A stretch of 64,000 nt of DNA from UBA6663 sp044226485. GTDB lineage: Bacteria > Chloroflexota > Anaerolineae > Anaerolineales > UBA6663. Both the position numbers and the translations under genes were made by a program. A model generated the notes under the pieces. The model was not told where the DNA came from. It ran no database searches and was given only the letters and a program-made list of their open reading frames with translations. Positions 1 through 9,441 of this stretch are shown here, one piece after another. Each line of letters opens with the position of its first letter. Position 1 is the first letter of the stretch. The stretch lies in contig JBGAGY010000007.1 of the NCBI GenBank assembly GCA_044226485.1, positions 310,001 through 374,000 of the forward strand, written 5' to 3'.

Positions 1-1229
1 CCGTGCAGCCAGTCGGGAAGGGTATCGAGCGGGGTGGGCGCCGACGTCGTCGGCTCGGCGCGCTTCGGTTCCGAGAGCGCGGTCAGCCAATCCTGATCCG
101 ACTCGGCCGCGGCCTCGCTCTCCGGATGCGTGGTCACGTCGGCCAGCCAGTCAGGAAGGAAGTCATCGGTGGTCGCGGCGGGCTCGAAGGGCGCGAGCGG
201 CTCGGGCTCCGGCTCGACGGCCTGCGGGGCGGCCGGCTCAGGCTCTGCAGCGGCCGTCGCGCCGAGCATGCCGGTCGTGGCGCGCATCCAGTCGGGCAGA
301 TCGGGAGTGGATCCGACGTTCGACGAAACGCTCTGGCTGTCGTCGACCAGCAGCGCCGTGCCGGAGCGGACCCAATCGGGCAGCACGTCTTCGGTCTGGT
401 TTTGTAGATCGGCGCCGAGCGCGTTCGACCAGTCGGGGCGCGGCGAGTCGGACAGTTCCGGCGACCAGGCGATCTCGGCGAGGCGGATCGCCTCGGCCTG
501 CACCGACGCCGCGGACTGGCCCTCTGAGGCAAAGGCCTCGTACGGATCCAGCTCCTCGAGGCGTTGGCGGCACTCGCGCGCCTCGCCGGTCTGGTTGTGA
601 CTGGCGGCGACCTGAGCCATCACGCGGTTCACTTCGAGGTTGTAAGGAAGCCGCTGCAGCAGGCTCTCGCCGAGCGAAGCGGCCTCGGCGCGGTGGCCGC
701 TCTCCCACAAGACCTGGACGAGCAGCGTCATGAGGTCGGGACGTTCGGGCTGTTCGGCCAGGCCGGCGCGCAGCTCGGTTTCGGCCTGAGCGTAAAGGCC
801 CTGCTTGTAGTACAGGCGGGCGAGGGCGCCGCGGGTCAGTTGGGCGCGATGCGGCACGATGCCGTCGCGGCGCCCGTACAGGCGGCGCAGTTCATCCTGA
901 ACCGCCGGGTTCGACGGGCTGGCTTCGAAGGCGCGCTCCATGTGCCACAGTGCCGCTTCGAGGTTGCCTTCATCTTCTCGCACGATCGCCATGCCGACGT
1001 GAGAGATGAAATCGTCGGGCATCGCGGAGAGGACGCGTTGGAAGACGTCGGCCGCATCGCCGTGGCGGCCGCGCTCGAGCAGGGCCTTGCCCATCAGCCG
1101 GTAGGCTTCGAGATCTTTGGGGAAGTGATGCAGGATGTTCTTGCAGTACGCCAGCGCTTCTTCCAGGTGTTTCTGGTCGATGAGCTGGTCGATCTGCCGG
1201 TAATAGGTGCGCAGCGCGATGTCCGCCAT
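1..1229 (-). CDS. TPR protein with repeated LPDW motifs (partial, runs off left edge)
   Basis: This reading frame opens at ATG 1229 and is still open at position 1, giving 409 visible codons. An AGGAG box lies about 9 nt upstream of the ATG. Residues 1 to about 225 are helical TPR-type repeats (for example LEEALAYCKNILHHFPKD and HGDAADVFQRVLSAMPDD), a scaffold for protein-protein contacts. From about residue 260 the protein becomes acidic, Pro/Ala/Glu-rich and probably disordered. It carries a recurring short motif: RPDW at 264, LPDWV at 283, LPDWM at 311, LPDWL at 358, DQDWL at 378 and LPDWL at 404. No enzymatic motif is visible. TPR proteins with such DW motifs are, to my knowledge, common in Chloroflexota and of unknown function. 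The C terminus is missing from the window. Confidence 0.85.
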   Translation of the reverse strand, partial: MADIALRTYYRQIDQLIDQKHLEEALAYCKNILHHFPKDLEAYRLMGKALLERGRHGDAADVFQRVLSAMPDDFISHVGMAIVREDEGNLEAALWHMERAFEASPSNPAVQDELRRLYGRRDGIVPHRAQLTRGALARLYYKQGLYAQAETELRAGLAEQPERPDLMTLLVQVLWESGHRAEAASLGESLLQRLPYNLEVNRVMAQVAASHNQTGEARECRQRLEELDPYEAFASEGQSAASVQAEAIRLAEIAWSPELSDSPRPDWSNALGADLQNQTEDVLPDWVRSGTALLVDDSQSVSSNVGSTPDLPDWMRATTGMLGATAAAEPEPAAPQAVEPEPEPLAPFEPAATTDDFLPDWLADVTTHPESEAAAESDQDWLTALSEPKRAEPTTSAPTPLDTLPDWLH

Positions 1230-1323
1230 CTACAAGACTCCTGCCGTCCAGAATACACGATTGTCGCCGGATTATGTCGGCAACTGAAGTGAATTCTGGC
1301 TAAAGACGTGGCGCCCGAGGCTA

Positions 1324-2352
1324 TCAATCCTCCAGGCGCTGGATCCTTCGGATCCGGGCCAGCTGTCCTGAAACGTCGGGCTCGCGGCGGGGCGCGGGGC
1401 CGAGCGGATCGGGAGCGGGTTGGGCGATGCCCATCAGGCCATACAGGCTGGCGACGACCCCGGAACCCAGGGCTTCGAGGTCATAGCCGCCTTCGAGCAC
1501 AAAGCCCACTCGTCCGCTGCAAGAATCGTGCGCGACCGCGGCCAGGCGCGCCGCCAGCCTCTGATAGCCGGCCGTGGTCATCTGCAGCCCGGCCAGCGGA
1601 TCGCGCCAATGGGCGTCGTAGCCGGCCGAGACGAGGAGCAGATCGGGCGAAAAACGTCGGGCGAGCGGCGCGATGATGTCGTCGGCGACGCGCAGGATGG
1701 CCTCGACGCCGGCGCCATCGGGCAGCGGGATGTTGCAGATGTTGCCGGCGCCGGTCTCGTCGAGGGCGCCGCTGAGCGGGTAGATGCCCTCCTGGTGTAG
1801 CGACACGAACTGCACGCTCGGGTCGGCGGCGAACACATCCTGTGTGCCGTTGCCGTGGTGGACGTCGAAGTCCACGATCATGACCCGGGCGAGCCCGCGG
1901 GCCTGTGCCTGGCGGGCAGCGATCGCGACGTTGTTGAAGAGGCAGAAGCCCATCGGGTGGTCGGGCGGGGCGTGGTGGCCCGGCGGTCGCACCAGCGCGA
2001 AGCCTGCGTCGATGTCGCCGTCAGCCAGCGCATTGGCCAGATCGCAGACGCCGCCGGCCGCCAGGCGCGCCGCCGCGAGTGATCCGGCCGTGACGTACGT
2101 CGGCGCGTGGTCGATATAGGCCGGCGCCTGGGCGACGGCGCTTTCGAGGAACTCAAGGTGCTCGACGGTGTGCACCCGCAGCACCTGTTCGTCGGATGCT
2201 GGCGCCGGGTGGCGTTGTTCGAGGCCTGCCGTCGCGGGATCGGCGGCGATCGCGGCCAGGATGGCGGGGACGCGCGCGGCGCGCTCGGGATGGCCCGGCA
2301 GGTCGTGCTCGGGCGCCGCCGCCGTGATCAGAAGTTGACGTTTGGGGTTCAT
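1324..2352 (-). CDS. histone deacetylase family protein (class II-like deacetylase)
   Basis: This 342-residue protein is a zinc-dependent deacetylase of the arginase/deacetylase fold (acetoin utilisation or acetylpolyamine amidohydrolase relatives). Visible signatures are HPERAARV (21-28), PPGHHAPP with the tandem catalytic His 126/127, GFCLFNNVAIAA, DFDVHHGNGTQ with probable zinc ligands Asp163 and His165, and SAGYDAHWRDP with a third ligand at Asp246. The substrate cannot be read from sequence; bacterial homologues deacetylate small molecules such as polyamines or ketone conjugates. I chose ATG 2352 because the family N terminus begins there. The frame remains open upstream through palindrome A, but that stretch is not protein-like. 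It is followed downstream by the TPR gene on the same strand, 94 nt away. Confidence 0.9.
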   Translation of the reverse strand: MNPKRQLLITAAAPEHDLPGHPERAARVPAILAAIAADPATAGLEQRHPAPASDEQVLRVHTVEHLEFLESAVAQAPAYIDHAPTYVTAGSLAAARLAAGGVCDLANALADGDIDAGFALVRPPGHHAPPDHPMGFCLFNNVAIAARQAQARGLARVMIVDFDVHHGNGTQDVFAADPSVQFVSLHQEGIYPLSGALDETGAGNICNIPLPDGAGVEAILRVADDIIAPLARRFSPDLLLVSAGYDAHWRDPLAGLQMTTAGYQRLAARLAAVAHDSCSGRVGFVLEGGYDLEALGSGVVASLYGLMGIAQPAPDPLGPAPRREPDVSGQLARIRRIQRLED

Positions 2353-2372
2353 TCCACGGGAGATTTTAGTCC

Positions 2373-2458
2373 AAGAAATCGGGAGTGCCCCGAAGTCCCC
2401 CGATGTGCAACGCTTGAGCGTTGCACATCGGGGGACTTCGGGGCACTCCCGATTTCTT
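2373..2458. repeat. palindromic intergenic element, family A, copy 1
   Basis: A perfect 42-bp inverted repeat (2373-2414 and 2417-2458) has only 2 nt between its arms. The arm core reads ATCGGGAGTGCCCCGA, then a GTCCCCCGATGTGC block. It begins 10 nt past the stop of the S8 protease gene (stop ends at 2469, minus strand) and lies 20 nt before the deacetylase ATG. Two more copies occur at 14263-14344 and 56408-56499. There is no clear T-run on either side, so it is not a classic intrinsic terminator, although the transcript would fold into one long hairpin. Confidence 0.95.
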
Positions 2459-2468
2459 TTCTTTCCGC

Positions 2469-4463
2469 TCAATGCGTCAGACTCGCGTCGTCGATCAGCC
2501 AGCTCGACGGATCCGTCGCGTTTGTCATGGCTTCGAAGCGGAGTGATACGACCTGCCCTGCGTGAGCCGAAAGATCCACCACGACCTGGACCCAACGTCC
2601 CGTTGCAGCGGCGGCGCTGAGGTCCGTCTCCCACGCGATCCGGCCGTCGACCAGGAGGCGCGCGTGGTCGGCGCCGACTGTCGCGTCCCGGCTCGCAATC
2701 CAGTGCCAGAAGGCCAGGCGCGTGGACTGGGGATCGATGAACACCGTCCGTTCGATCGCGGCGTCTTCATTGTCGAGTCCGCCGAGCCATGCCAGCCGTT
2801 GACCGGAGTGCGCGGCAAAGCCGGCGGGCGCCTGCATGAGCAGTTCCTGGCCGGCGCTCGAACGCGACGCCCATGGCCACGTCCGCGGCGACTCGAAGGT
2901 GTCGGCGAAGGTCGTCGGCGCGACGCTCGGCGCGTTAGAGACCATCGGCAGGTATTGGCGCTCGGTCATCGACGCGGCAGCGGCTTCGGCCGCTGTGACG
3001 GCCGCCGCGGCATTCACGATGCCGTGTCCGCAGAGTTCGGGCGTGCACGGGATCGGCGCTGTGCTTCCACAGCGGTTGCACATGCTCCCGGCCGGCAGGG
3101 GTGTCAGCGTGCTCTTCAACATGGCCTCGATCTGGTCGGCGCCGAGGGCCGGGTCGATCGAGAGCATCAGGGCCACCACGCCCGAGACGTGCGGCGTGGC
3201 CATGCTCGTGCCCTGCAGCGGGGCGTAGCCCATGGTGCCGGCCGCATCGCTTCCCTCGTTATAGGTGGAGAGGATCCCGTTCAGGTCGGCTCGCGAACTC
3301 ATCGCGCCACCCGGCGCGCTGACATCCACGCCGCTGCCGAAGTCGCTGTACCGAGCCAGGTTGCCGTTGCGGTCCGTGGCGCCGACGGCGATCACGCCGT
3401 TGCAGTTGGCGGGCGTCACGTTCGCGACGTCGATCGCCGAATTGCCCGCCGCCACGACGACGACAGCTCCGACCGCGCGCACCGCGTCGATCGCATTCTG
3501 GAAGACCGGCGAGCACAGGTCCTGCCCGCCCAGGCTGAGGTTGAGGACTCGGGCGGGATGTGGGTTGTTCGGCACGCCGGCCACCGGAAGACCGGCCGCC
3601 CAGTAGATGCCGTCGGCGATGTCGCTGTCATAGCCCCCACAGCGGCCGAGGACGCGCACCGGCAGGATGCGCGAGCCCCAGGTGACGCCGGCCGTGCCTG
3701 AACCGTTGTCGCCCGCTGCCCCGATGATCCCGGCGACGTGAGTGCCATGCCACGAGCTCGATTGGGCCGTCCAGCCCGGACCGCAATCGTCTGTCGATGT
3801 CCAGTCGCCGGGATCTGTGGCATCGCTGTCCCTTGCATCGCCGTCGTTCCCCGCCCAGGCGTCGCTGATGAAGTCATAGCCCGGCCAGGTGCGGTCGACG
3901 AACTCGGGGTGCGTGACCAGCAGGCCGGTGTCGATCACGGCCACCGTGAGGTTCGGGTCTCCGGTGGTCAAATCCCAGGCGCCGACCGCGTCGATGCCGT
4001 AGTGTGTGTCGCCTGGCGCCGTCAGCGCCCACTGATCGGCGAAGAACGAGTCGCCGGGGGTGTAGAACGCCTGCCTCAGATAGTCGGGTTCGGCGTAGTC
4101 CACATTCGGGTACGACTCCAGCTGGCTGGCCATCCGTTCGGCAGTGGCGGAGTCGACCGGGCTGGCGAGCCGCAGTACATGGCCGCCGTCAGCGGTGGAC
4201 TGCAGATACTCGACGTCCATGCCGAGGATCGTGGCTGCTGCATCCAGGCCGGCCGGGAGTTCGGGCAGGTTCTGGGCGCTGACGATCCGATCCGACACAT
4301 AGTGGACGACCAGTCGATCGACCATCTGTGTCGGCAACGGCGGCTTCAGCGGCACGGCGTCGGATGTGTCGGCTGCCTGCGCGCTGAACGGGGAGCCCAT
4401 CCAACTGGGCGCCGCCAGCGACGTGATCAAGGCCAGTCTACCGATCCAGGTCAAACGACTCAC
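2469..4463 (-). CDS. secreted subtilisin-like serine protease (S8 family)
   Basis: This 664-residue exported protease starts at GTG 4463, with a GAGGAGAG ribosome-binding site about 8 nt upstream. A signal peptide covers roughly residues 1-30 (hydrophobic core, AQA-type cleavage). Residues 45-130 look like an inhibitor_I9-type propeptide. The subtilase domain follows, with catalytic Asp178 (VAVIDTGLL), His239 (WHGTHVAG), oxyanion Asn341 (VAAGNS) and Ser420 (GTSMATPHVSG). After residue 500 comes a roughly 150-residue beta-rich C-terminal module beginning near FADTFESPRTWPW, probably a jelly-roll domain for substrate or surface binding. Several paired cysteines (such as CGPGW, CGGYD and MCNRCGS) suggest extracellular disulfides. 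It likely degrades external protein. Palindrome A lies just after the stop. Confidence 0.95.
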   Translation of the reverse strand: MSRLTWIGRLALITSLAAPSWMGSPFSAQAADTSDAVPLKPPLPTQMVDRLVVHYVSDRIVSAQNLPELPAGLDAAATILGMDVEYLQSTADGGHVLRLASPVDSATAERMASQLESYPNVDYAEPDYLRQAFYTPGDSFFADQWALTAPGDTHYGIDAVGAWDLTTGDPNLTVAVIDTGLLVTHPEFVDRTWPGYDFISDAWAGNDGDARDSDATDPGDWTSTDDCGPGWTAQSSSWHGTHVAGIIGAAGDNGSGTAGVTWGSRILPVRVLGRCGGYDSDIADGIYWAAGLPVAGVPNNPHPARVLNLSLGGQDLCSPVFQNAIDAVRAVGAVVVVAAGNSAIDVANVTPANCNGVIAVGATDRNGNLARYSDFGSGVDVSAPGGAMSSRADLNGILSTYNEGSDAAGTMGYAPLQGTSMATPHVSGVVALMLSIDPALGADQIEAMLKSTLTPLPAGSMCNRCGSTAPIPCTPELCGHGIVNAAAAVTAAEAAAASMTERQYLPMVSNAPSVAPTTFADTFESPRTWPWASRSSAGQELLMQAPAGFAAHSGQRLAWLGGLDNEDAAIERTVFIDPQSTRLAFWHWIASRDATVGADHARLLVDGRIAWETDLSAAAATGRWVQVVVDLSAHAGQVVSLRFEAMTNATDPSSWLIDDASLTH

Positions 4464-4603
4464 GCTGCGTCTCTCCTCGGTGATTGATCCCAGCCTACCA
4501 TCTCAGGTTGACAAAACGCGTCGGGAAAAACACGGAAAACCCTTTGCAATAACGGTAAGCGCCGGGTGCGCCGAACGGAGATAGGTCCAGGCGGGTTTGG
4601 TTA

Positions 4604-4644
4604 GAACAAAACGACGCCGGGTCGCATCTTACGACCCGGCGTCG
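4604..4644 (-). terminator. rho-independent terminator of the pyrophosphatase gene
   Basis: A perfect 13-bp stem (CGACGCCGGGTCG, 4612-4624 with 4632-4644) has a 7-nt loop. On the minus strand it is followed by TTTTGTTC (4611-4604). It lies 27 nt past the hppA stop, exactly where an intrinsic terminator for that gene is expected. Confidence 0.9.
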
Positions 4645-4670
4645 CCACTTGCGTTGAGCAGAAGAAAGAC

Positions 4671-7019
<2,349 letters not shown>

Positions 7020-7394
7020 TGTGTCTCCTCTGATTCAAACGATGAAGGTGGATTTAGAGATGCGGAATCTCTCGGTCGGGCCGCCGCGCAACCCAACACG
7101 GATTTCAATGGAAGCGCCGCTGGGGCGAAGGGGAGCACTCAGGCGGCGCGGGGAGAGCGGCGCCGCTTCTGGGCAAGGATGACGTCCACGGGAAATCGAT
7201 CGTTGCTCGCATGAACACACGTAGACTCCAGTGATCAAACCCTATCGTGGCACGACTCAACCGGCCGCTCGATCCCGGCGGGTCGTCATGTTTCACGACT
7301 TGTTTCAGGTCTGGCCCCCCACGCGGACAATCACGGGCTAGAGACGCGATTTTACATGGGCCATTTGGGGGTGTCAAACTGGGGGACGGCGACG

Positions 7395-7554
7395 GGCAGC
7401 GAAGGGCGAGGGGCGAGGGGCGAAGGGCGAGGGGCGACGGACGACGGGCGCGGGACGAAGGGTGAGGGGCACACGCGCAGCCACGCAGTGGCGTTCGCCC
7501 CTCGCTCCTCGCCCCTCGCCCCTCGCTCCTCGCCCTTCGCCCTACGCCCCTCGA
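7395..7554. repeat. degenerate word palindrome, family B (GGGCGAR repeats)
   Basis: The left arm (about 7395-7470) is a run of degenerate GGGCGAG/GGGCGAA heptamers. The right arm (about 7494-7554) is the complementary run CTCGCCC/TTCGCCC, and the centre is about 25 nt. The transcript would form a long imperfect hairpin. It occupies the middle of the 672-nt intergenic region between divergent hppA (start 7019) and the ABC operon (start 7692). A second locus of the same family is at 49679-49812. Open frames across it are repeat artefacts. Positions 7020-7394 show no gene. Confidence 0.9.
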
Positions 7555-7586
7555 CTAAGACACTCCTGAGCGCCACGGCGCGGGCA

Positions 7587-7614
7587 TTGCGGCTAATGCA
7601 AAAGTGCTTAAAAT
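7587..7614 (+). promoter_or_regulatory. probable sigma-70 promoter of the ABC exporter operon
   Basis: TTGCGG (7587-7592) and TAAAAT (7609-7614) are separated by 16 bp, about 80 nt upstream of the ATPase start. The predicted transcript begins near 7621 and would contain the hairpin at 7637-7660. The call is by pattern only. Confidence 0.5.
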
Positions 7615-7636
7615 GAGGCCGCCCGTATGTGAAGCC

Positions 7637-7667
7637 AGCACACAGCTCCGGCTGCGTGCTTTTTCTT
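7637..7667 (+). terminator. leader hairpin with T-run (possible attenuator)
   Basis: AGCACACAGC (7637-7646) pairs with GCTGCGTGCT (7651-7660) across a TCCG loop, with one mismatch. It is followed directly by a T-rich tract TTTTCTTG. It has the form of an intrinsic terminator but lies between the predicted promoter and the first gene (ATG 7692), with no upstream co-directional gene to terminate. Confidence 0.6.
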
Positions 7668-7691
7668 GTCCGCGATTGGAGATGTGCTCGC

Positions 7692-8711
7692 ATGATCGAA
7701 GTCAAAGGGCTCACCAAACGCTACGGTGAGCGCACGGCCATCGACAACCTGACGTTCAACGCTCGGAAGGGCGAGGTGGTGGGATTTCTGGGGCCGAATG
7801 GCGCCGGCAAGACCACGACCATGCGCATCCTCACCGGCTACATGCCGGCCTCCGAGGGGGAGGGCCGGGTCGCCGGTTTCGATTTGATGACGCAGAGTTT
7901 CGAGGTACGCAAACGCGTCGGGTACCTTCCTGAGTCTGTGCCGCTGTACCCCGAGATGACCGTGATGCAGTACCTGGACTTCATGTCCGAGCTGCGTCAG
8001 ATCCCGAACCGCCAGGATCGGGTCGACGAAGTGATGGAGATGGTTCGCATCGCGGACCGCGCCGACAGCTACGTCGGCAATCTCTCGAAAGGCCTGCGCC
8101 AACGCGTCGGCCTGGCGCAGGCGCTGCTCCACAAGCCTGATGTGCTGATCATGGACGAGCCGATGGACGGCCTCGACCCGCAGCAGCAGATCGAGGTCAA
8201 GCGCCTGATCCGCGAGATCGGCAAAGATCACACCGTGATGCTGTCGACGCACATCCTGGCGCATGCCCAGGAGCTCGCCGATCGCGTCATCATCATCAAG
8301 AGCGGCCATATCGTGGCCGAGGATACGCCTGAGCGTCTCGCTGCTCAGCGCGCCGGCGGCGGGCGCATCCACCTGCAGGTGGCCGGCGACGGCGCCGGCC
8401 TGGCCGAGAGCCTGGGCAGGCTGCCGGGCCTGAGCCAGGTGCGCGCCGTCTCAGACGGACACTTCGAGATCGACACGCTGCCGGGCAACGACATCCGCGG
8501 CGCAATCGCGTCGGCGGTCGTCACCGGCGGCTGGCAGCTCCTCGAACTCCACCGCGATGCGGCCAGCCTCGAGCAGATCTTCATCGAACTGACGGGTGCT
8601 GAGGCGCAGGCCGCGCCCGGAGCCCTGACCGGCCCCGGCGACGCGGTGCCCGCGGCTGCCGTCGACGCATCGGTCGAAAACTCCCAGGGGGAGGAGCAGG
8701 ACAATGCGTAA
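7692..8711 (+). CDS. ABC transporter ATP-binding protein (Gld-type exporter)
   Basis: This 339-residue protein is the nucleotide-binding subunit of an ABC-2 type exporter. The domain starts with IEVKGLTKRYGERTAIDN. It has Walker A GPNGAGKTTT, a signature region LSKGLRQRVGLAQALL, Walker B VLIMDEPMDGLDP and the H-loop LSTHIL. The last 110 residues form the usual extension after the ABC core. I chose ATG 7692 because the family begins there; an upstream in-frame GTG (7629) would read through the leader hairpin. Its stop overlaps the permease start by 8 nt, so the two are translationally coupled. Together with the next three genes it resembles the GldA-GldF-GldG set. In this context the substrate is unknown, and gliding should not be assumed. 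Confidence 0.93.
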   Translation: MIEVKGLTKRYGERTAIDNLTFNARKGEVVGFLGPNGAGKTTTMRILTGYMPASEGEGRVAGFDLMTQSFEVRKRVGYLPESVPLYPEMTVMQYLDFMSELRQIPNRQDRVDEVMEMVRIADRADSYVGNLSKGLRQRVGLAQALLHKPDVLIMDEPMDGLDPQQQIEVKRLIREIGKDHTVMLSTHILAHAQELADRVIIIKSGHIVAEDTPERLAAQRAGGGRIHLQVAGDGAGLAESLGRLPGLSQVRAVSDGHFEIDTLPGNDIRGAIASAVVTGGWQLLELHRDAASLEQIFIELTGAEAQAAPGALTGPGDAVPAAAVDASVENSQGEEQDNA

Positions 8712-9438
8712 TATCTGGACGATCTTCAAGCGAGAGTTCGGCTACTACTTCGTCTCGCCCGTGTCCTACGTGGTGCTGTTCATGTTCCTCGTGGTGCTGG
8801 GCCTCATCTTCTATTACGACCTCGTGAACGCCGCGATGAACGGCTCGGCGCCGCAGATCGAGCAGTGGGTGCTCGGGCCGTTCGTGACCCTGGCGCTCTT
8901 CCTCACGGCCTTCATCACCATGCGCCTGGTAGCCGAAGAAAATCGCACAGGCACCATGGAGTTGATCATGACAGCGCCGGTGCGCGAGTGGGAACTGGTG
9001 CTCGGCAAGTGGCTGGCGGCCCTCGGCTTCTATCTCGTGATCATCGCAGCGACGTTGATCTACGCCCTGATCGCGAACGCCTACACGTCGCCGGGCATCG
9101 ACACGATGCCGCTGCTCACCGGCTACATCGGCCTGATCCTGTTGCTCGGCTCAGTGCTCGCGATCGGCCTGTTCGCCTCGACGTTGTTCAGCAATCAGAT
9201 CGCCGCAGCCTTCGCAGCGCTTGCGATCCTGCTCGGGCTGTGGCTGATCGGCCTGCCGTTCCAGAACCAGGCCGGCCCGACGGCGGACGTCATCCGTTAT
9301 CTTGATATCTCGAGCCACTACTACGACAACTTCAGCGTCGGCGTCATCGCGTTGACGGATGTGTTGTACTACGTGTCGATCATTGTCTTTTTCCTGTTCG
9401 CGGCTTCGCGTGTGATCGAAAGCCGCAGGTGGCGCTAA
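8704..9438 (+). CDS. ABC-2 type permease (GldF-like)
   Basis: This 244-residue membrane subunit has about six hydrophobic helices, the usual length for the GldF/NosY type. The first helix contains VSYVVLFMFLVVLGL. The soluble segment with ENRTGTMELIMTAPVREWE is the typical coupling motif of ABC-2 permeases. It overlaps the ATPase gene by 8 nt and is followed 3 nt later by the GldG-like gene, so the three are one operon. It would form the channel of the exporter with the preceding ATPase. Confidence 0.93.
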   Translation: MRNIWTIFKREFGYYFVSPVSYVVLFMFLVVLGLIFYYDLVNAAMNGSAPQIEQWVLGPFVTLALFLTAFITMRLVAEENRTGTMELIMTAPVREWELVLGKWLAALGFYLVIIAATLIYALIANAYTSPGIDTMPLLTGYIGLILLLGSVLAIGLFASTLFSNQIAAAFAALAILLGLWLIGLPFQNQAGPTADVIRYLDISSHYYDNFSVGVIALTDVLYYVSIIVFFLFAASRVIESRRWR

Positions 9439-9441
9439 ACC

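Noticed and set aside
2373..2458. Simple rho-independent terminator
   Set aside because: The stem is far too long (42 bp), there is no uridine run in the direction of the upstream gene, and the sequence recurs almost unchanged at unrelated genes.
2342..2620. Open frames crossing palindrome A copy 1
   Set aside because: They are created by the palindrome, which is open in several frames; no coding signal remains outside it.
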